DNA of 64,000 bases, taken from assembly GCA_019828545.1 (NCBI GenBank), contig JACVRA010000191.1:24590-88589 (forward strand), given 5' to 3'. Every line of letters starts with the position of its first letter. The first letter of the stretch is position 1. The notes under the pieces were generated by a model. It was not told where the DNA came from and searched no databases. It worked only from the letters and a program-made list of their open reading frames with translations. Made by a program: the position numbers and the translations under genes. Source of the stretch: Paracamarosporium sp. OC-R06-R3 (taxonomy: Eukaryota > Ascomycota > Dothideomycetes > Pleosporales > Didymosphaeriaceae). This document shows, piece by piece, positions 43,495-54,901 of this stretch.

Positions 43495-46400
43495 GCTTCT
43501 CTTTGTCTGGAGGGTATCGCGCAGGCCGAGGGAGAGCGAGACAAAGCGGAGGGGTCGTGGCGGTCGAGGCGTGTCGCAAGCGAGCAAATGCAAAGTCGCA
43601 GAGGCGGAGGCCAGAAGCAGAGGGTTCCGGCCCGGGGCAGATGTCAGTCGCGGGCTGCTCGGGCTCTTCTGGGGGTAAAACAGCTTCGAAACGTCGCAAT
43701 GCCGGGATCGCTTTTTGGCGGGCGCCAACTGGGCAGGGCAGGCGCACGCGCAGTCGGGCGATTGGCGCGCACGGCAGCGGCACGCAAGATGGGCGCGGCG
43801 AAAAAAAAAAAGAAAAAAAGGCAACGTTGGCGGCGGCGTGCGGCGGTGCGAGGAATTGGATGCAGCGGGCCGCGAAGGAGGGTGGGAGCCTTGGGCTGCG
43901 GTGCGTGCGAGGCGCGAGCTCTCGCCGGGCTGGGACGTCGCAGCAGAGCGGTGGGTGACGGGAAACGGGCTCAGCAGCAGCACAGGCGCGGTAGACAGAT
44001 ATAGGCGTCGAGGGCGGCGGGCGCTAGCAGGTCGCGGCAGGTCGAGCAGAGCGCATGCAGCGGCGCTGCAGAGTCGAGATTGGGGACAGAGGGCGAGAGA
44101 GCGAGGGCTGCTCGCTGCGAGGCCAATGATGCGAGGCGCGGGAGGGGGCCTCTGGGACTCGAGGCGCGCTCGGATCACGGGGCGGCGGCCAATGGGCGGC
44201 GGGCAGGCGGCAGGGCAGGCGACAGGGCAGGCGGCGACAGGGTGCAGCGTGCAGCAGCGCACAGCAGAGGCGGCGGTCGGGGTGGTGGGTGGTGGGTGGT
44301 GTGGTGCGGGTGGGCGTGAGGGCGGTGCGGGCGTGGGTGTGGAGGGAGGCAGTGTGGGCGGGCAGCACGGGGCGCGGAGAGGAGGTAGTTGATAACGCGG
44401 TCGAGGGCTTGACCGGACGGGGGGCCGCCGCGCGCAGATGGAGCGCTTTGATTGTGCGAGTACCACCGAACGTTGCACAGTTCCGCCCACTGGGTTTGCG
44501 AGGTGATTTGCTCGATTGCAGCCGGCCTGGGCTGGTGCTGATTGCTATACCACGCCCGCTATAGCCCGCGCCCGCGCCCACGCCCGCACGCACGCCGCGG
44601 CCTCGCCTCGACGCCTCCCGCGACGACAGCGACGACATCGGCCTGCTGCTGCTGCCATGGGCGTGGGGAGCATCGCAACGTCGCGACAGTCTTGAGGCTT
44701 TCAGGCTATACCGCGACGCACGCCCGCCGGAGCTGGGCCCGCCCGCACACCGCACATGCTGGCCTAGCGCTCCCTTCACCACTCCACGACGCTGGACGCG
44801 GCCTGTGAGCACGCAGAAACCCGGCCCGCCGGCGCCCAAGCACCAGGCTGCGAATCGCGGGCTCCCTCGCCTGGCCGCGTTGTGGGCCGGAGCACCCCAG
44901 CTGCTCGTCCAAGCCGTCGAACGCCCGTTCACGCTTCACCACCGTTGCCCACGCCCACCCTTGCGCTCCCACACAACAGCAACGCCTGGTCAGCCTTCGC
45001 ACTGCCAATCACCGCCGCTGCCCTCGCTCGGCATGCCGAGCCCACCCGCCTTCTTCCGGCCACTGGGCAAAAGGAACCATGCCACCGCTCCCGTACCCTC
45101 AAGTGCCGTCCCCGTTGGCGAGCACGTGCATCACCACGCCTGCGCCCGGCCTTGCTTTTGTCGCCGCCCTCTCGTCCTTATCGGTGCTGCCCGATCCGCC
45201 GGCACCCGCCAATCACTCCGCAGCCGACTCCTCGAGGGCCTCCCTCGTCCCTCCGTCGCGAACTTCTGCCCCCAGGCCACGTGGTTCCATCCAGGGTCGT
45301 TGCCATCATCACGTCTTCTGCCCTAGCCGAGCCTGACCAGCCGACGGTAGCCCGGTCTCTGGCGCAGTCGTCCATCTCGGGCCACACGTCTTGTCCTCGT
45401 GTAAGCCCGGCCGGCTGTCTGATTTGCCCCCCGTCGACGCCGTTTCAAGATCAAGAGCGACGCCGGCACTTCGCTGACTTTCTTGAAACACTGCCCAACG
45501 AGCTCAATCACACTTGCACCAGTCATCGAGTCACTGTGACAGACTCGTCACCGAGGCCGCGTGACGGATTCAGGAACGAGTTACCGGAGTGTGAGCTCTT
45601 GTACCCTGACATGGCCGGCCAGTACAAAGATACGTACACCAACATGTTCCTCTGAACTATAAACCTTCGCGTACGCCACATTGTAAGCCACAGGATTACA
45701 ACCGGTTAAGTCCCGTCCCGTAAGACCCTGCAGGCAACACACCGCTTTCCAACTATGTCTTGGAGCTTTACAGTCATGGTCACGCTTGAGGTCAACATCG
45801 ATCCTACCACACGACGACACATCACGTCTCCCAGGTCACCATATCAAAAGACTCTGTCAAAATAATTCTTGCTTCTGACACGACAGGTTCCAAGGGTGTG
45901 CCGGATCTGGTAGGTAAATCTTACCGCACATGCCTGTTGTGGAGCGATTGCATACAAACCTCTTTACGACTCCTCGTAGCACACCAATAGTCATCTCTGG
46001 CTAAAGCTGCTGGCACAAGAAGAAAACGGAGCACCGCAGCCCCTTGTCGGCTGCCCGAAGGTGTTGACGTTCCATGGCTGCCCAACAACGAGGAAGGCTT
46101 CCCTGTCGCCAGCGCAAGGGTATTAACGAAGCCCACCTTGTCTCAGACGGCTAAGGAAGCATAAATTTGCATCATGTGTCAGGTCAACGAGCAAGCAACT
46201 CGTAGGCTGTTAATCCCTCAAAGCACACATACGCAGCCTTACGCACGACTGTCCAGTCGACGTGCCCATTCCCTTGCTCGGTGCCTTCAAATGACGTCTT
46301 ACCTCAACTTCCAAAAACAATCAAAACCACTTCCCTTTACAATCTTACTAAACAGTCATCACTAGCATCTCCAGATGCCCAGCACATACCTACAGAAACC

Positions 46401-48832
46401 GCTTCCATCAAGCAAGCGTACCAACTCCCCCGACCAAACTATCAACATTGCTTGAACCCTAGGAAAGCTTGACCTTCATAATCCTAGCAAACGTTAACCT
46501 TCACCCCACTAGCATGCACTCCACTCCATGGTGAACGAGCCTCAACAACGGCGCAACGCAACTCCCATCCCCAGCCGGACCCCCTCCGACGCCCACGACT
46601 CGATTTCCGCACCGAAACGTCCAGCCCATGTGAACAGCACCCCTCCACAGTCCCACACAACGCCAGACCTCCATCCCTCCCACAATTTTCCCTAGTCACA
46701 TGCCACCGCACCAACCAAGCTGACGCTCCCCACACCACGCTTACCTTACTCCCACGGCGACGTTCGTCCCGGCAGGAAACGAACCCTAAGCCGACGAACA
46801 GCGCGAGACACCAACGCCTTTAGGGCCCCCTTCTTCCTCCCCCTCCGCCTGCGATCTCTGCATCGCGCTGATCACGGCATCCGCTAGCCTAGCGCAAGAG
46901 CCGTCCTTGCTAGCACGCTCTTGTGTGTGTCTGCGCGGCGGTGCGCTAAAGTAGGGGACTGGGTCCGGGAATCGTGGCGCCGTGTGGGTTGGGGTGTATA
47001 AGTGTCGTGGAGAAGAGTGCGGTGGAGTGGTGGGAGTCGCTGGCTGGGAGGGGCGGAAGGTGCGGGTTGGTGATGGTGTGTTGTGTTGTGTTGTGTTGTT
47101 CGTTTGGTGTCTGTCTGTGTGTGAGGATGGGTGGGTGGGTGGTGTTGATTGAGATGGGTGGGCTGGATTTGGTGTTTGTGTTGGTGAGGTACGGAGAAGG
47201 GTGGAGTGCTGGGTGTGAGTGGAGTGGAGTGGAAGTTCGCTAGGTGTTCAGCTTGTTGCTTCGCTCGTGGTGGTTTGCACGCGGTGGTACGTGGAATAAA
47301 TAATAACTCGCTCGGGGCCGAGGATAGGTAACTGTCTATCCTTGGTTTCCGTGCTTCATACGGTGCTCTGATGAAGGTCCTCTCTGTGCATCTGTCACGT
47401 ATACCTGATATACACCGACACCTAAAGCCGTCCATCTTATCACGGCCGCGCTCTCATCCTGTTGCTTGTCTTCCGCTCAACTTCTACCCTTTGAATAAGT
47501 TAGAAGACTAGGACGTCGTTGCTTCGAGTATATCCCCATTTCAATTTCAACGTATATCATCACTCCATCTCCAACTAAACCCAGCCTGGCTAGTAAACCT
47601 CACCAATCCAGTCAGGAAGAGGGAGGAAGGACATGTCGATACAGCGCCAGGTAGATCAATATATCCTGGCGAACAGTGTGAATGAAAATTTTTTCTTCCT
47701 TCCTTCTCTCCTAGAATATACGTATAGGTGTGTATTGAACGGATGGTAACGTTGTCGTCTCGTTTCCACGTTCGAAAAGGCTCGAGGAAAGCTTGCCGAG
47801 CGGATCATGCTCGTCTGTTCTACAACAAATGGCTGGCGTGTTGGTTATGTGGGAGGGATGCGGTTGTTGATAGTATTGCTGGGGACGGATTGGCGTGTTA
47901 TCGTGTATTTTCTCTGTGGGGTCTATCGAGAAGGAATGGACGGGGAGATGAGGGGGAGGTAGGGCAGTGGGCGGTCGGTGTGTACGATTTGAGATGTTTG
48001 GTTCGTGATAGGTAGCGCGGTATGGGTGATGTGTGCGGGGGAAGTGGCTTGTGGAGGTAGGTTATGGAGGGTTGAATGTAGGTATGCAAAGTCGACGCAA
48101 TTTTACGCTTTTTTTCGTGCTGGTCACTAGGAGAGTCGCCTTTTTATTGCTGCTTTTTGTACTCAGGCTCATGTCGGATTTTTGTTAGGAGGATAATCAC
48201 GGATAAGAAATACACTTTAGAGCGCTCGCAGGAGCGACTTGACGGATTTCAGCTACGGCACATGGGGTTTGTGGTGAGCATTGAGGTGCGAGGTGTGGTT
48301 TAGATTAATCATTAAGTGTAGGTCTGCTTTGGTAACTCTAGAACTGTTGGCATGTGGTCCTTGAATGATTATCTTCGCTGTTGGTAGGACATGTAGGTAT
48401 TGGTATCAAAGCATCACTTCGCCCTTAGTGCCTCTGGTATCACCGTTTACAGCGGAAGCCTCTGCTGATGCCGTAAAGTGCTTCTATCAACGAATTCGAA
48501 CCAGGAAAATTCACTTGCATGTTGCGTTATAATATACACTGAGGCTAGCATTCTGGAGTACAACGTGTGGGGTACACGCGGGGTCTTACTGCGCTTGCTT
48601 GTATACAGCCAAAACACTTCCGGATCCTGCGGTTCTAGTATTAGAAGAAAGCTCATCAATCCCGTCTATCCAAATCCGCGTGCGATCCACGCATCAATCA
48701 TCCGTCCCTTGACGCACCCTCCATCTCCCCACCAACACCGTCTACCCACGTCACAATATCCAGATCCGCAACTCGCTCACCGAGATTCGACTCCTACCAT
48801 CTAGATCCTACCTCGTTGGTACACCAATCAAC
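43495..48832. other. Long gene-free interval upstream of the Whi3-type gene
   Basis: About 5.3 kb without a gene I can support. From 43500 to 45500 the sequence is very GC-rich, with strong purine bias on the plus strand around 43780-44400 and an A-run at 43801-43811. Many long open frames here (for example 42871-44004 and 44882-45655 plus, and the upstream extension of the minus-strand frame) are products of low AT content and lack domains. The part nearest 43494 is probably a long 5' leader of the RNA-binding protein gene. Between 46900 and 47250 lies GT-rich simple sequence. Confidence 0.5.
47077..47100. repeat. GTGTT microsatellite
   Basis: Short tandem TGTGT/TTG units on the plus strand, within a wider GT-rich, GGTG-rich stretch (47040-47240). 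Confidence 0.7.
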
Positions 48833-49932
48833 ATGTCCATAAACGGGACCCCAATCGCCGACACCCCAGCTTCCATCCATTACACTATGACTCCCCCCCT
48901 CTTCAACCTCCGTGGAAAGGTAATCGCAATCACCGGCGGCGCCGCAGGCATCGGGTACGCCACAGCCTCGCTGCTCATCTCCCAAGGCGCAAAAGTCGCC
49001 ATCGCAGACGTCAACGAATCGAACCTCGAAAACGCGCGCAAGGAGCTAAGCAGCATGTGCGACGAAGGCGACGGCGAGATTCTCGCAACGAGAGTCGATG
49101 TGCGGAAAAGAGAAGAGGTGGATACGTGGGTCGAAGATGTGGTGGGGAGGTTTGGCAAGTTGGACGGGGCGGCGAATCTGGCGGGCGTGATTCCGAAGGG
49201 GATTAATGTGGAGAGGGTTGAGGAGTTGAGTGATGGGGATTGGGCTTTTGTGCTGGATGTAAGTATGTGACTTGTACCTGGTTCATCTTCTCTTCTCATC
49301 TTATTTTGTCTTTTCATGTCTTCTGTCTTAGTTATCTCCCTTTCTGGCCGAGATTCGTTCAGCTAATTGCCTCGCGTGCACCTAGGTCAATATCACGGGC
49401 GTCATGTACTGCATGCGTGCTCAGATCCCGCACATGAATCTCAAAGGCAGTATCATCAACGCATCCAGCATCGCGGGTCTGGGCGGATTTCCCAGGAATG
49501 CAGCGTACACCGTTGCAAAGCATGGCGTGATTGGGCTGACGAAGACGGCGGCCAAGGAGGTCGGTGATCGCCAGATACGAGTGAATTGCATTGCGCCGTG
49601 AGCTGTCTCTCTTTTATTATTTTCATCTCATTCTCCGCGTATGCGTAGATGGGCGGGCAACCCTGGAACTGATCATGTGCAAATAGGGGTATCATCGACA
49701 CGGATATGCATCGCGAGAGCGTCAGGATAAGAGGGGGCGAGGGGGACTACAAGATCCAGATTCCAAGGAAGGGGAGGGCGGAAGAGGTCGCTGCGCTGAT
49801 TGCGTGGCTGTTGTGTGATGCGAGTCAGTATATTACGGGCACGGTGTTAGTTGTGCTCCTTACATTCTGCTATGTGTATAGGCTGACTTCGTGGTGCGTA
49901 GTCAAATTATTGATGGCGGTATCATGGCTTAG
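48833..49932 (+). CDS. Short-chain dehydrogenase/reductase
   Basis: Four exons (48833-49258, 49386-49597, 49687-49845, 49902-49932) join in frame to 275 aa. The cofactor motif TGGAAGIG spans residues 34-41. D(V) after the second strand and NLAG (in the place of NNAG) follow. The catalytic set is Ser169/Ser170 (INASS), Tyr183 and Lys187 (YTVAK). The end ITGTVQIIDGG is typical of classical SDRs. The terminal exon is only 31 nt. Classical SDRs oxidise alcohols or reduce ketones with NAD(P). The Asp at the end of beta2 (IADVNE) suggests NAD preference. No neighbour points to a substrate. Confidence 0.92.
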
Positions 49933-50713
49933 AGCGAGGGAAATGGTAAGATACCTGCAAATTGCGGGAAATGCCCTGGGTTTACATCGTACCGGCAATA
50001 TGATGACAATTACGAAATGCTGTAGCGAAGTCTCACTAGGCTAGAGGTAATTCCCAGTTACAAACACTAAATACACAAAGCTGTTCACCTACATGATTGC
50101 AGTATGACTACTCCTGGCCTGGAACCGGGACCCCCCTGCTCGTTAAGTTGAGCCTAAGCTGGCAGCTGGAAAACAAGTCACGGCGGACTTCCCTATCACG
50201 GCTTTCACAAAGCGAAACAAACAGATCATAATGCCGAGGCTGAAGAGGCCTGTGGGGTGTCGTCTAGGGTCTTACAACATAACCGGTGACCAGGAATATT
50301 CATTTGCAATGCAGCATTAATGGTGTAGACAGATACCATTATCCACTGTGGAGTCGATTTTAGTGTATCCCATCGTCTTCATGATGGTCGGCGTAAAATA
50401 TGACGGCACCGTCACGGACGCACTCATCACTTGTGTGAGCCCTTCACTTCACCAGGGCCACTTGGCAATATTCAAGTACATCCCGAACTACTACTCTATT
50501 TCGTAAATACCACAGGATTGTTCAACATTCTCTATTTTTGCTACAGTACTTGAGTTGCTAATAAGAATCGTGAAGTAGAATCCATCAAAGGTCGCATTGA
50601 GAGTTATCATGGGGCGCATGTAGTTTCTGGGTAGACAATGAGGAATCAGAACCGAGGTCAAAAAGAAGACGTATGAGGTTGCTCATGAGGTTTGAGAGGG
50701 GCACCCGGGGCGC
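49933..50713. other. Intergenic between convergent genes
   Basis: About 780 bp. No gene or repeat is recognised. Confidence 0.55.
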
Positions 50714-53540
50714 CTAGTCACGAACACGCTTTACTTCGTTTTCCCTCCTCGCCTCCATCGTACTGGTCTCCAATTGCTTTTCAAAATCCTTGGTGATCCT
50801 CAAGACCCTCTTTAGATCATCTCGAGTCACCGCTGCGTCCTTTTGTCCCTTAGCACGACTCTTTGCAAGTGACAGCGCCGCGCTGACTACATTGCGGATC
50901 TGCCGACCATTGAGCTTGTTGTCCTCATTCCACTCCGCAACATATTCCTTGATACTTTCTAAGTTACTGATATTGTCCGGATGCAGTTGGTCAAGAAACA
51001 TATTGAAGACATTGATCCGCTGCTTCTTGTCCAGATCGTCGTACCGAATGGCAAGGTGGATACGCGACTGCACAGCAATATCGAGAGAGGTGATACGGTT
51101 AGTAGTAAGAATCATTATACCCTCGTAGTATTCGAGTACCCTCAGAAGAACTTAGACAACATGTGAGCTGTTGGAAACTTGTTGTACTGCTATAGATGGA
51201 CTTACCAGATACCAAAGCATTTCTGTTTGGGTCAGAGTTGCTTGTTCTGGCCTCAAGAAAAACATCTGCTTCGTCACTACCATATTGAGGTCAGTATTCC
51301 GCAGGCTCATAGGAAAATTCGGAACGTACACTAATAGTACCGCTTCCCACTTCCCAGCAAGGTAGAACATCTGTTCCAGGTTACGTTCGGCTTTAGAGGC
51401 GTCAAGCCCTATTTCTGCCACGCTGACGACAAAGAGTGGTTTTCCGGTCGCTTTTGCAATAGTTTCAGCTGTAAGCTGTTCGTATGTCAGTAAGTGATGC
51501 CCTGCAATTCTAGGGGAACTAACAGTCTTTCCCACACCTGGAGGACCTGAGGAGATCAGCTCTATACTCGTTTAGTCTCGAATTGTCACTTACCATGCAG
51601 CAACAGAACAAGGCCCTTGCCTTTGTTATCTACAATGTCCTTCACTCCGACTGGTTTACCATCTTCGTCGTCTAGATCGCCATGTTGTTCTACCAGGGCT
51701 TGAATCATAACTTTGTACGTCTGATCCAGTTGCACATCTTCAAAAAGTGATGGATTTTTCTTAGGTGGCTCCATTGTCAATTCAACAGCAAACTGCCCCC
51801 AGATCTTCTCTTCTGTAGAGTAACCGAGGAATCGAGGAGGGTAGAGGAGTAATTCGTCTGGGCTTGGCCCCACGGTAGGGTCGCCAGGTGCCACAGACGT
51901 GGAGGAGGTCTTGTCTAGTTCGCCTGTCCAGCTAGGCTCCTTTTCACCAAGAACATGAGATTGATTACCTGTATAGGTCAATTAAGGTCTGATTAAGGAG
52001 GAGGAGATGAAGAAGAAGAAGAAGAAACGAACCATATTGCAGAAATGCACCATGGTCGACGATGAATGCGCCTGATACCTGTAGCGAATCAGACAATATT
52101 AAGCGAGTCCATTTGCATGCATACTAGCACAGTCTTCCGGCGATTGCTCAGAGCAGATTTTGAATCAGTGTCGTTTGACGAGTCATCCTTATCCTTGTAT
52201 CGATTCGAGTTAGCAGCTTCATCATAGAGTTAACCACTGACTCATACCTCATCCGGCTTCCTGATTACGCTTCGTCTCTCTGACAAAGCAACTCCTTTGT
52301 ACCCGTACATCTGTTTTGCGCCAGATTGTCCTCGGATAACTTCGTCGTACCTTCCTCCTCGTGCGATGAGCTTTTTGCATAACTCATCCTTTCCAGCATG
52401 TGCGTCCAATGGATAACATGGTAACTCATTGATTGCCTTCGTTCCCCAGAATTGTTCGATTTTGACCCAGAAGTAGACTTTCACTAACTTGGTTCCATCC
52501 CAATCCCAGCACCAAGCTAGGACTGAGAGTTGTTTTTGAAGAGGTTTAGCGCGTGGGATGGGCGCGCGACTTACTTGCAAGATCTGCACTTCGTCGAGAA
52601 ACAGCTTTGCAACGATCTTTGTACCAGGTGAAAAACACGTCCACATGAACTCATATGTCGTGATATTGGCACGAAGGTTGGATTCGCGCGTCTTGAAGTA
52701 CTTTTCTAGATCTGGTGCTGTCTCGACGCACGCCATGAGAGTCTTGAGATCCTCTCGCGCTTGTTTTCTCTCGTCGCTATCGCCATCGTGCGCTTCGGTT
52801 GCCTTTTCCAGAGCTTCCCAGTTGTGGATCTTTAAAGGATTAGTGCTCTAGTTCTGAGCCTAATAGCTTCGTTTGTGGAGTTACTCACCAAAGGAGCATA
52901 TGGACTTGCGATGTTGACCGGATCTCCTTCGAAATTCTGTCCTGGATAGTCGGCACCAACACAGTCCCTGAGGAGACCTCTGAGCCCAGCAGTCTCGACG
53001 TCAATCTCGCTGTAGGTATCATCACCGGCCTTTTCACCTTCAACTGGCGCATTCTTGCGGAATGTGAATGCCACCTTATTATCATCGTTTTTCTTCTTTT
53101 CTAAACCCCCAACTTCGGTATCCTCATGGACACCCTTCTCTTTGTTAAACTTTCTGAGGACATTTCTGTATCTTTTGCGCTTCTTCGATTGGTTTTTATC
53201 CGACGACTTGTCCTTAAAATTGATCAATTATTTGGTATAAGGGCATGATCATGTAGTAATCCGTCTGGAGTATACATACCGGAGCCTCGGAGGTTTTCTC
53301 GTCTGCTTTGGTTTCTTTAGAAACACCTTCAGCTAATTTGTTGTCCTCGGCCGAAGCGACAGGCCCAGAGGCTTTTATGGCGGACTCCAATTGAGCAATC
53401 CTCTTCTCAAGGAGCTCGGCATATCTTAGTTGAAGTAGTGCCACGTCTTTCGTCGCCTGCTTCCGTCAGAGTAATCCTGTAGCTTTTCAAGTCGATCGCA
53501 CCGCTGCTTCTTGAGAATTAGATGTTGTAACAGCTTCCAT
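50714..53540 (-). CDS. DUF7025-type AAA+ ATPase
   Basis: The coding sequence splices from ten exons (53502-53540, 53280-53456, 52889-53212, 52248-52829, 52131-52193, 52033-52078, 51594-51968, 51524-51546, 51330-51475, 51206-51276) plus the terminal exon 50714-51150, giving 760 aa. Residues 15-40 form a coiled coil (LLQLRYAELLEKRIAQLES). A Lys/Glu-rich stretch precedes the DUF7025-like region (TTYEFMWTCFSPGTKIV, LAWCWDWDGTKLVKVYF, PCYPLDAHAG). AAA signatures are GPPGVGKT (536-543, encoded partly by a 23-nt exon), Walker B LLVDEADVFLEA (593-596 DEAD), sensor 1 ILTTNR and the RIHLAIRYDDL box. The C-terminal helical lid is ELKR-type. Family members are common and expanded in ascomycetes; their role is unknown, though AAA and NLR-like genes often cluster. 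ATPase motifs are intact. Confidence 0.88.
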
Positions 53541-54901
53541 GTTCGGTCTCTACCGCCCTGAACCTAGAGTTAAGTAGGTGTTCTTAGGAGTTCAGGTGTT
53601 TCTAGACCGCCAGTTTATCCTAGAATCGCTACGAGGGCTGAGCGATCGTAGATAATAGGCGTTGGTCTCGGCTAAATGTTGTGGAGTGATTTCAGGACCT
53701 GACGGATGTCAATTATCGGTTCTAACAAGGAAAGATTTGGCTGCGCATATATGTGTCGCGGCGCATCTGACTCACCTTCCTATTTCAACCTTCAAACAGG
53801 CCTGAAACTTAAAAGCCGGAAGCCGATTGATCAAGCGCTTGAAATCGCTACGTGCGTTCTTTGGACAAGCGATTAGGCAACAGAGTACACTGTAGTCTGA
53901 TGTTGTGGCTAGCTCAAGTGCAACCGACGGTGCCCATAGCTAATGTAACCGGGTTGCCAGCTACCTAATAAGGGACACGATTCCTCTCTATCTATTCGCA
54001 ATCTGTGAAAATCAAGCTTTTTAGCTAAGAGAATGAAAAGGGTTTACTCGTTTCCGTCTGTGCATGAAGTGGCGGTTGGGACGGCAAAGGTGGACCAGAC
54101 CCTGGTTGGATAATCGGTGAACAATGGTGTCGAAAGCAGCACATATGCTTCGAGGCACTTATTTCAGCTCCGGCTTATCGCCAGACCAATGAAAGCTAAG
54201 AATATACGACATCGGCCGATCGCAATCCTGTACGAGCCTCCGTCGTTTTTGTCAACCAAACCGACGCCAAAACTGCGAGCACTGTCAAACATGCCCCGTC
54301 CCTCTCCATTCTGTTTAATTGCTCTTGTAGCGCCGAAAGCATGTGAATGTCACAGGTGCAGGATACAAAGTCGCAACAACATTACTGCGGCCTGCGAGGC
54401 TGAGCCCTGTTTGGGTGCAAGTAATGTTTCGTTCGAGATTGGGGGCCATCACGCCAGTTCGTATGGATCCGCCCGCTCTGACCACCACAGCTGCTGTGTA
54501 GCTGTAACCAACAACCTGCAGGAGTCGCACGCTCCCCTCCAGCCACTCTCCAGAATCCCCCGCAACACCCGAGATCGACAACCTCATATGATACGTCACG
54601 AACATACTCTCTCTCGAATGATAAATTAGTATGCAAAGGGATACCCAAGATCAACAAGCTCGGTGCTTGAAACAATAGGCAGCACGACAATAGTAAGGCA
54701 AATATTTGTACCCAGTTCTATGATATGCAGGGCGTAGATTCGTAATCCGCTCATGTGGGCTGTGCAAGCGCGAACAGGGGTTCGGTCTTCGCTTTCCATC
54801 AACGAGGCTGAGGTCGAAGTGACCGGCAAAGTTCCTGCCTTTATAACGATTAGAGTGCACGTAGATCAGAGTTGATCTCAACTTCTGTCTCTTTAGCCAA
54901 C
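53541..54901. other. Divergent intergenic region
   Basis: About 1.36 kb between two divergent accessory genes. A plus-strand frame (54117-54629) has no ATG at its start and no recognisable domain. No repeat ends were seen. Confidence 0.5.

Noticed and set aside
42871..44004. Plus-strand frame of 377 codons opposite the Whi3-type gene
   Set aside because: It is the antisense of a GC-rich gene and leader; composition is Arg/Gly/Ala with no domain.
43495..44490. Upstream extension of the Whi3-type frame to 44490
   Set aside because: The frame is open because of high GC content. It has no further plausible ATG and reads as Pro/Arg/Ser-rich low-complexity sequence.
44882..45655. Plus-strand frame of 257 codons in the gene-free zone
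   Set aside because: Pro/Arg/Ser-rich translation in GC-rich DNA, no domain, and no splice or start evidence.
46884..47435. Minus-strand frame rich in His, Thr and Pro
   Set aside because: The translation only reflects GT/AC simple repeats.
52485..52575. Possible intron with a GTAAGT start in the AAA gene
   Set aside because: Reading through gives an uninterrupted match to the family between VQILQV and LAWCWDWDG, while splicing breaks the frame.
54117..54629. Plus-strand frame of 170 codons between two accessory genes
   Set aside because: It begins with GTG, has no domain and no coding-like composition.
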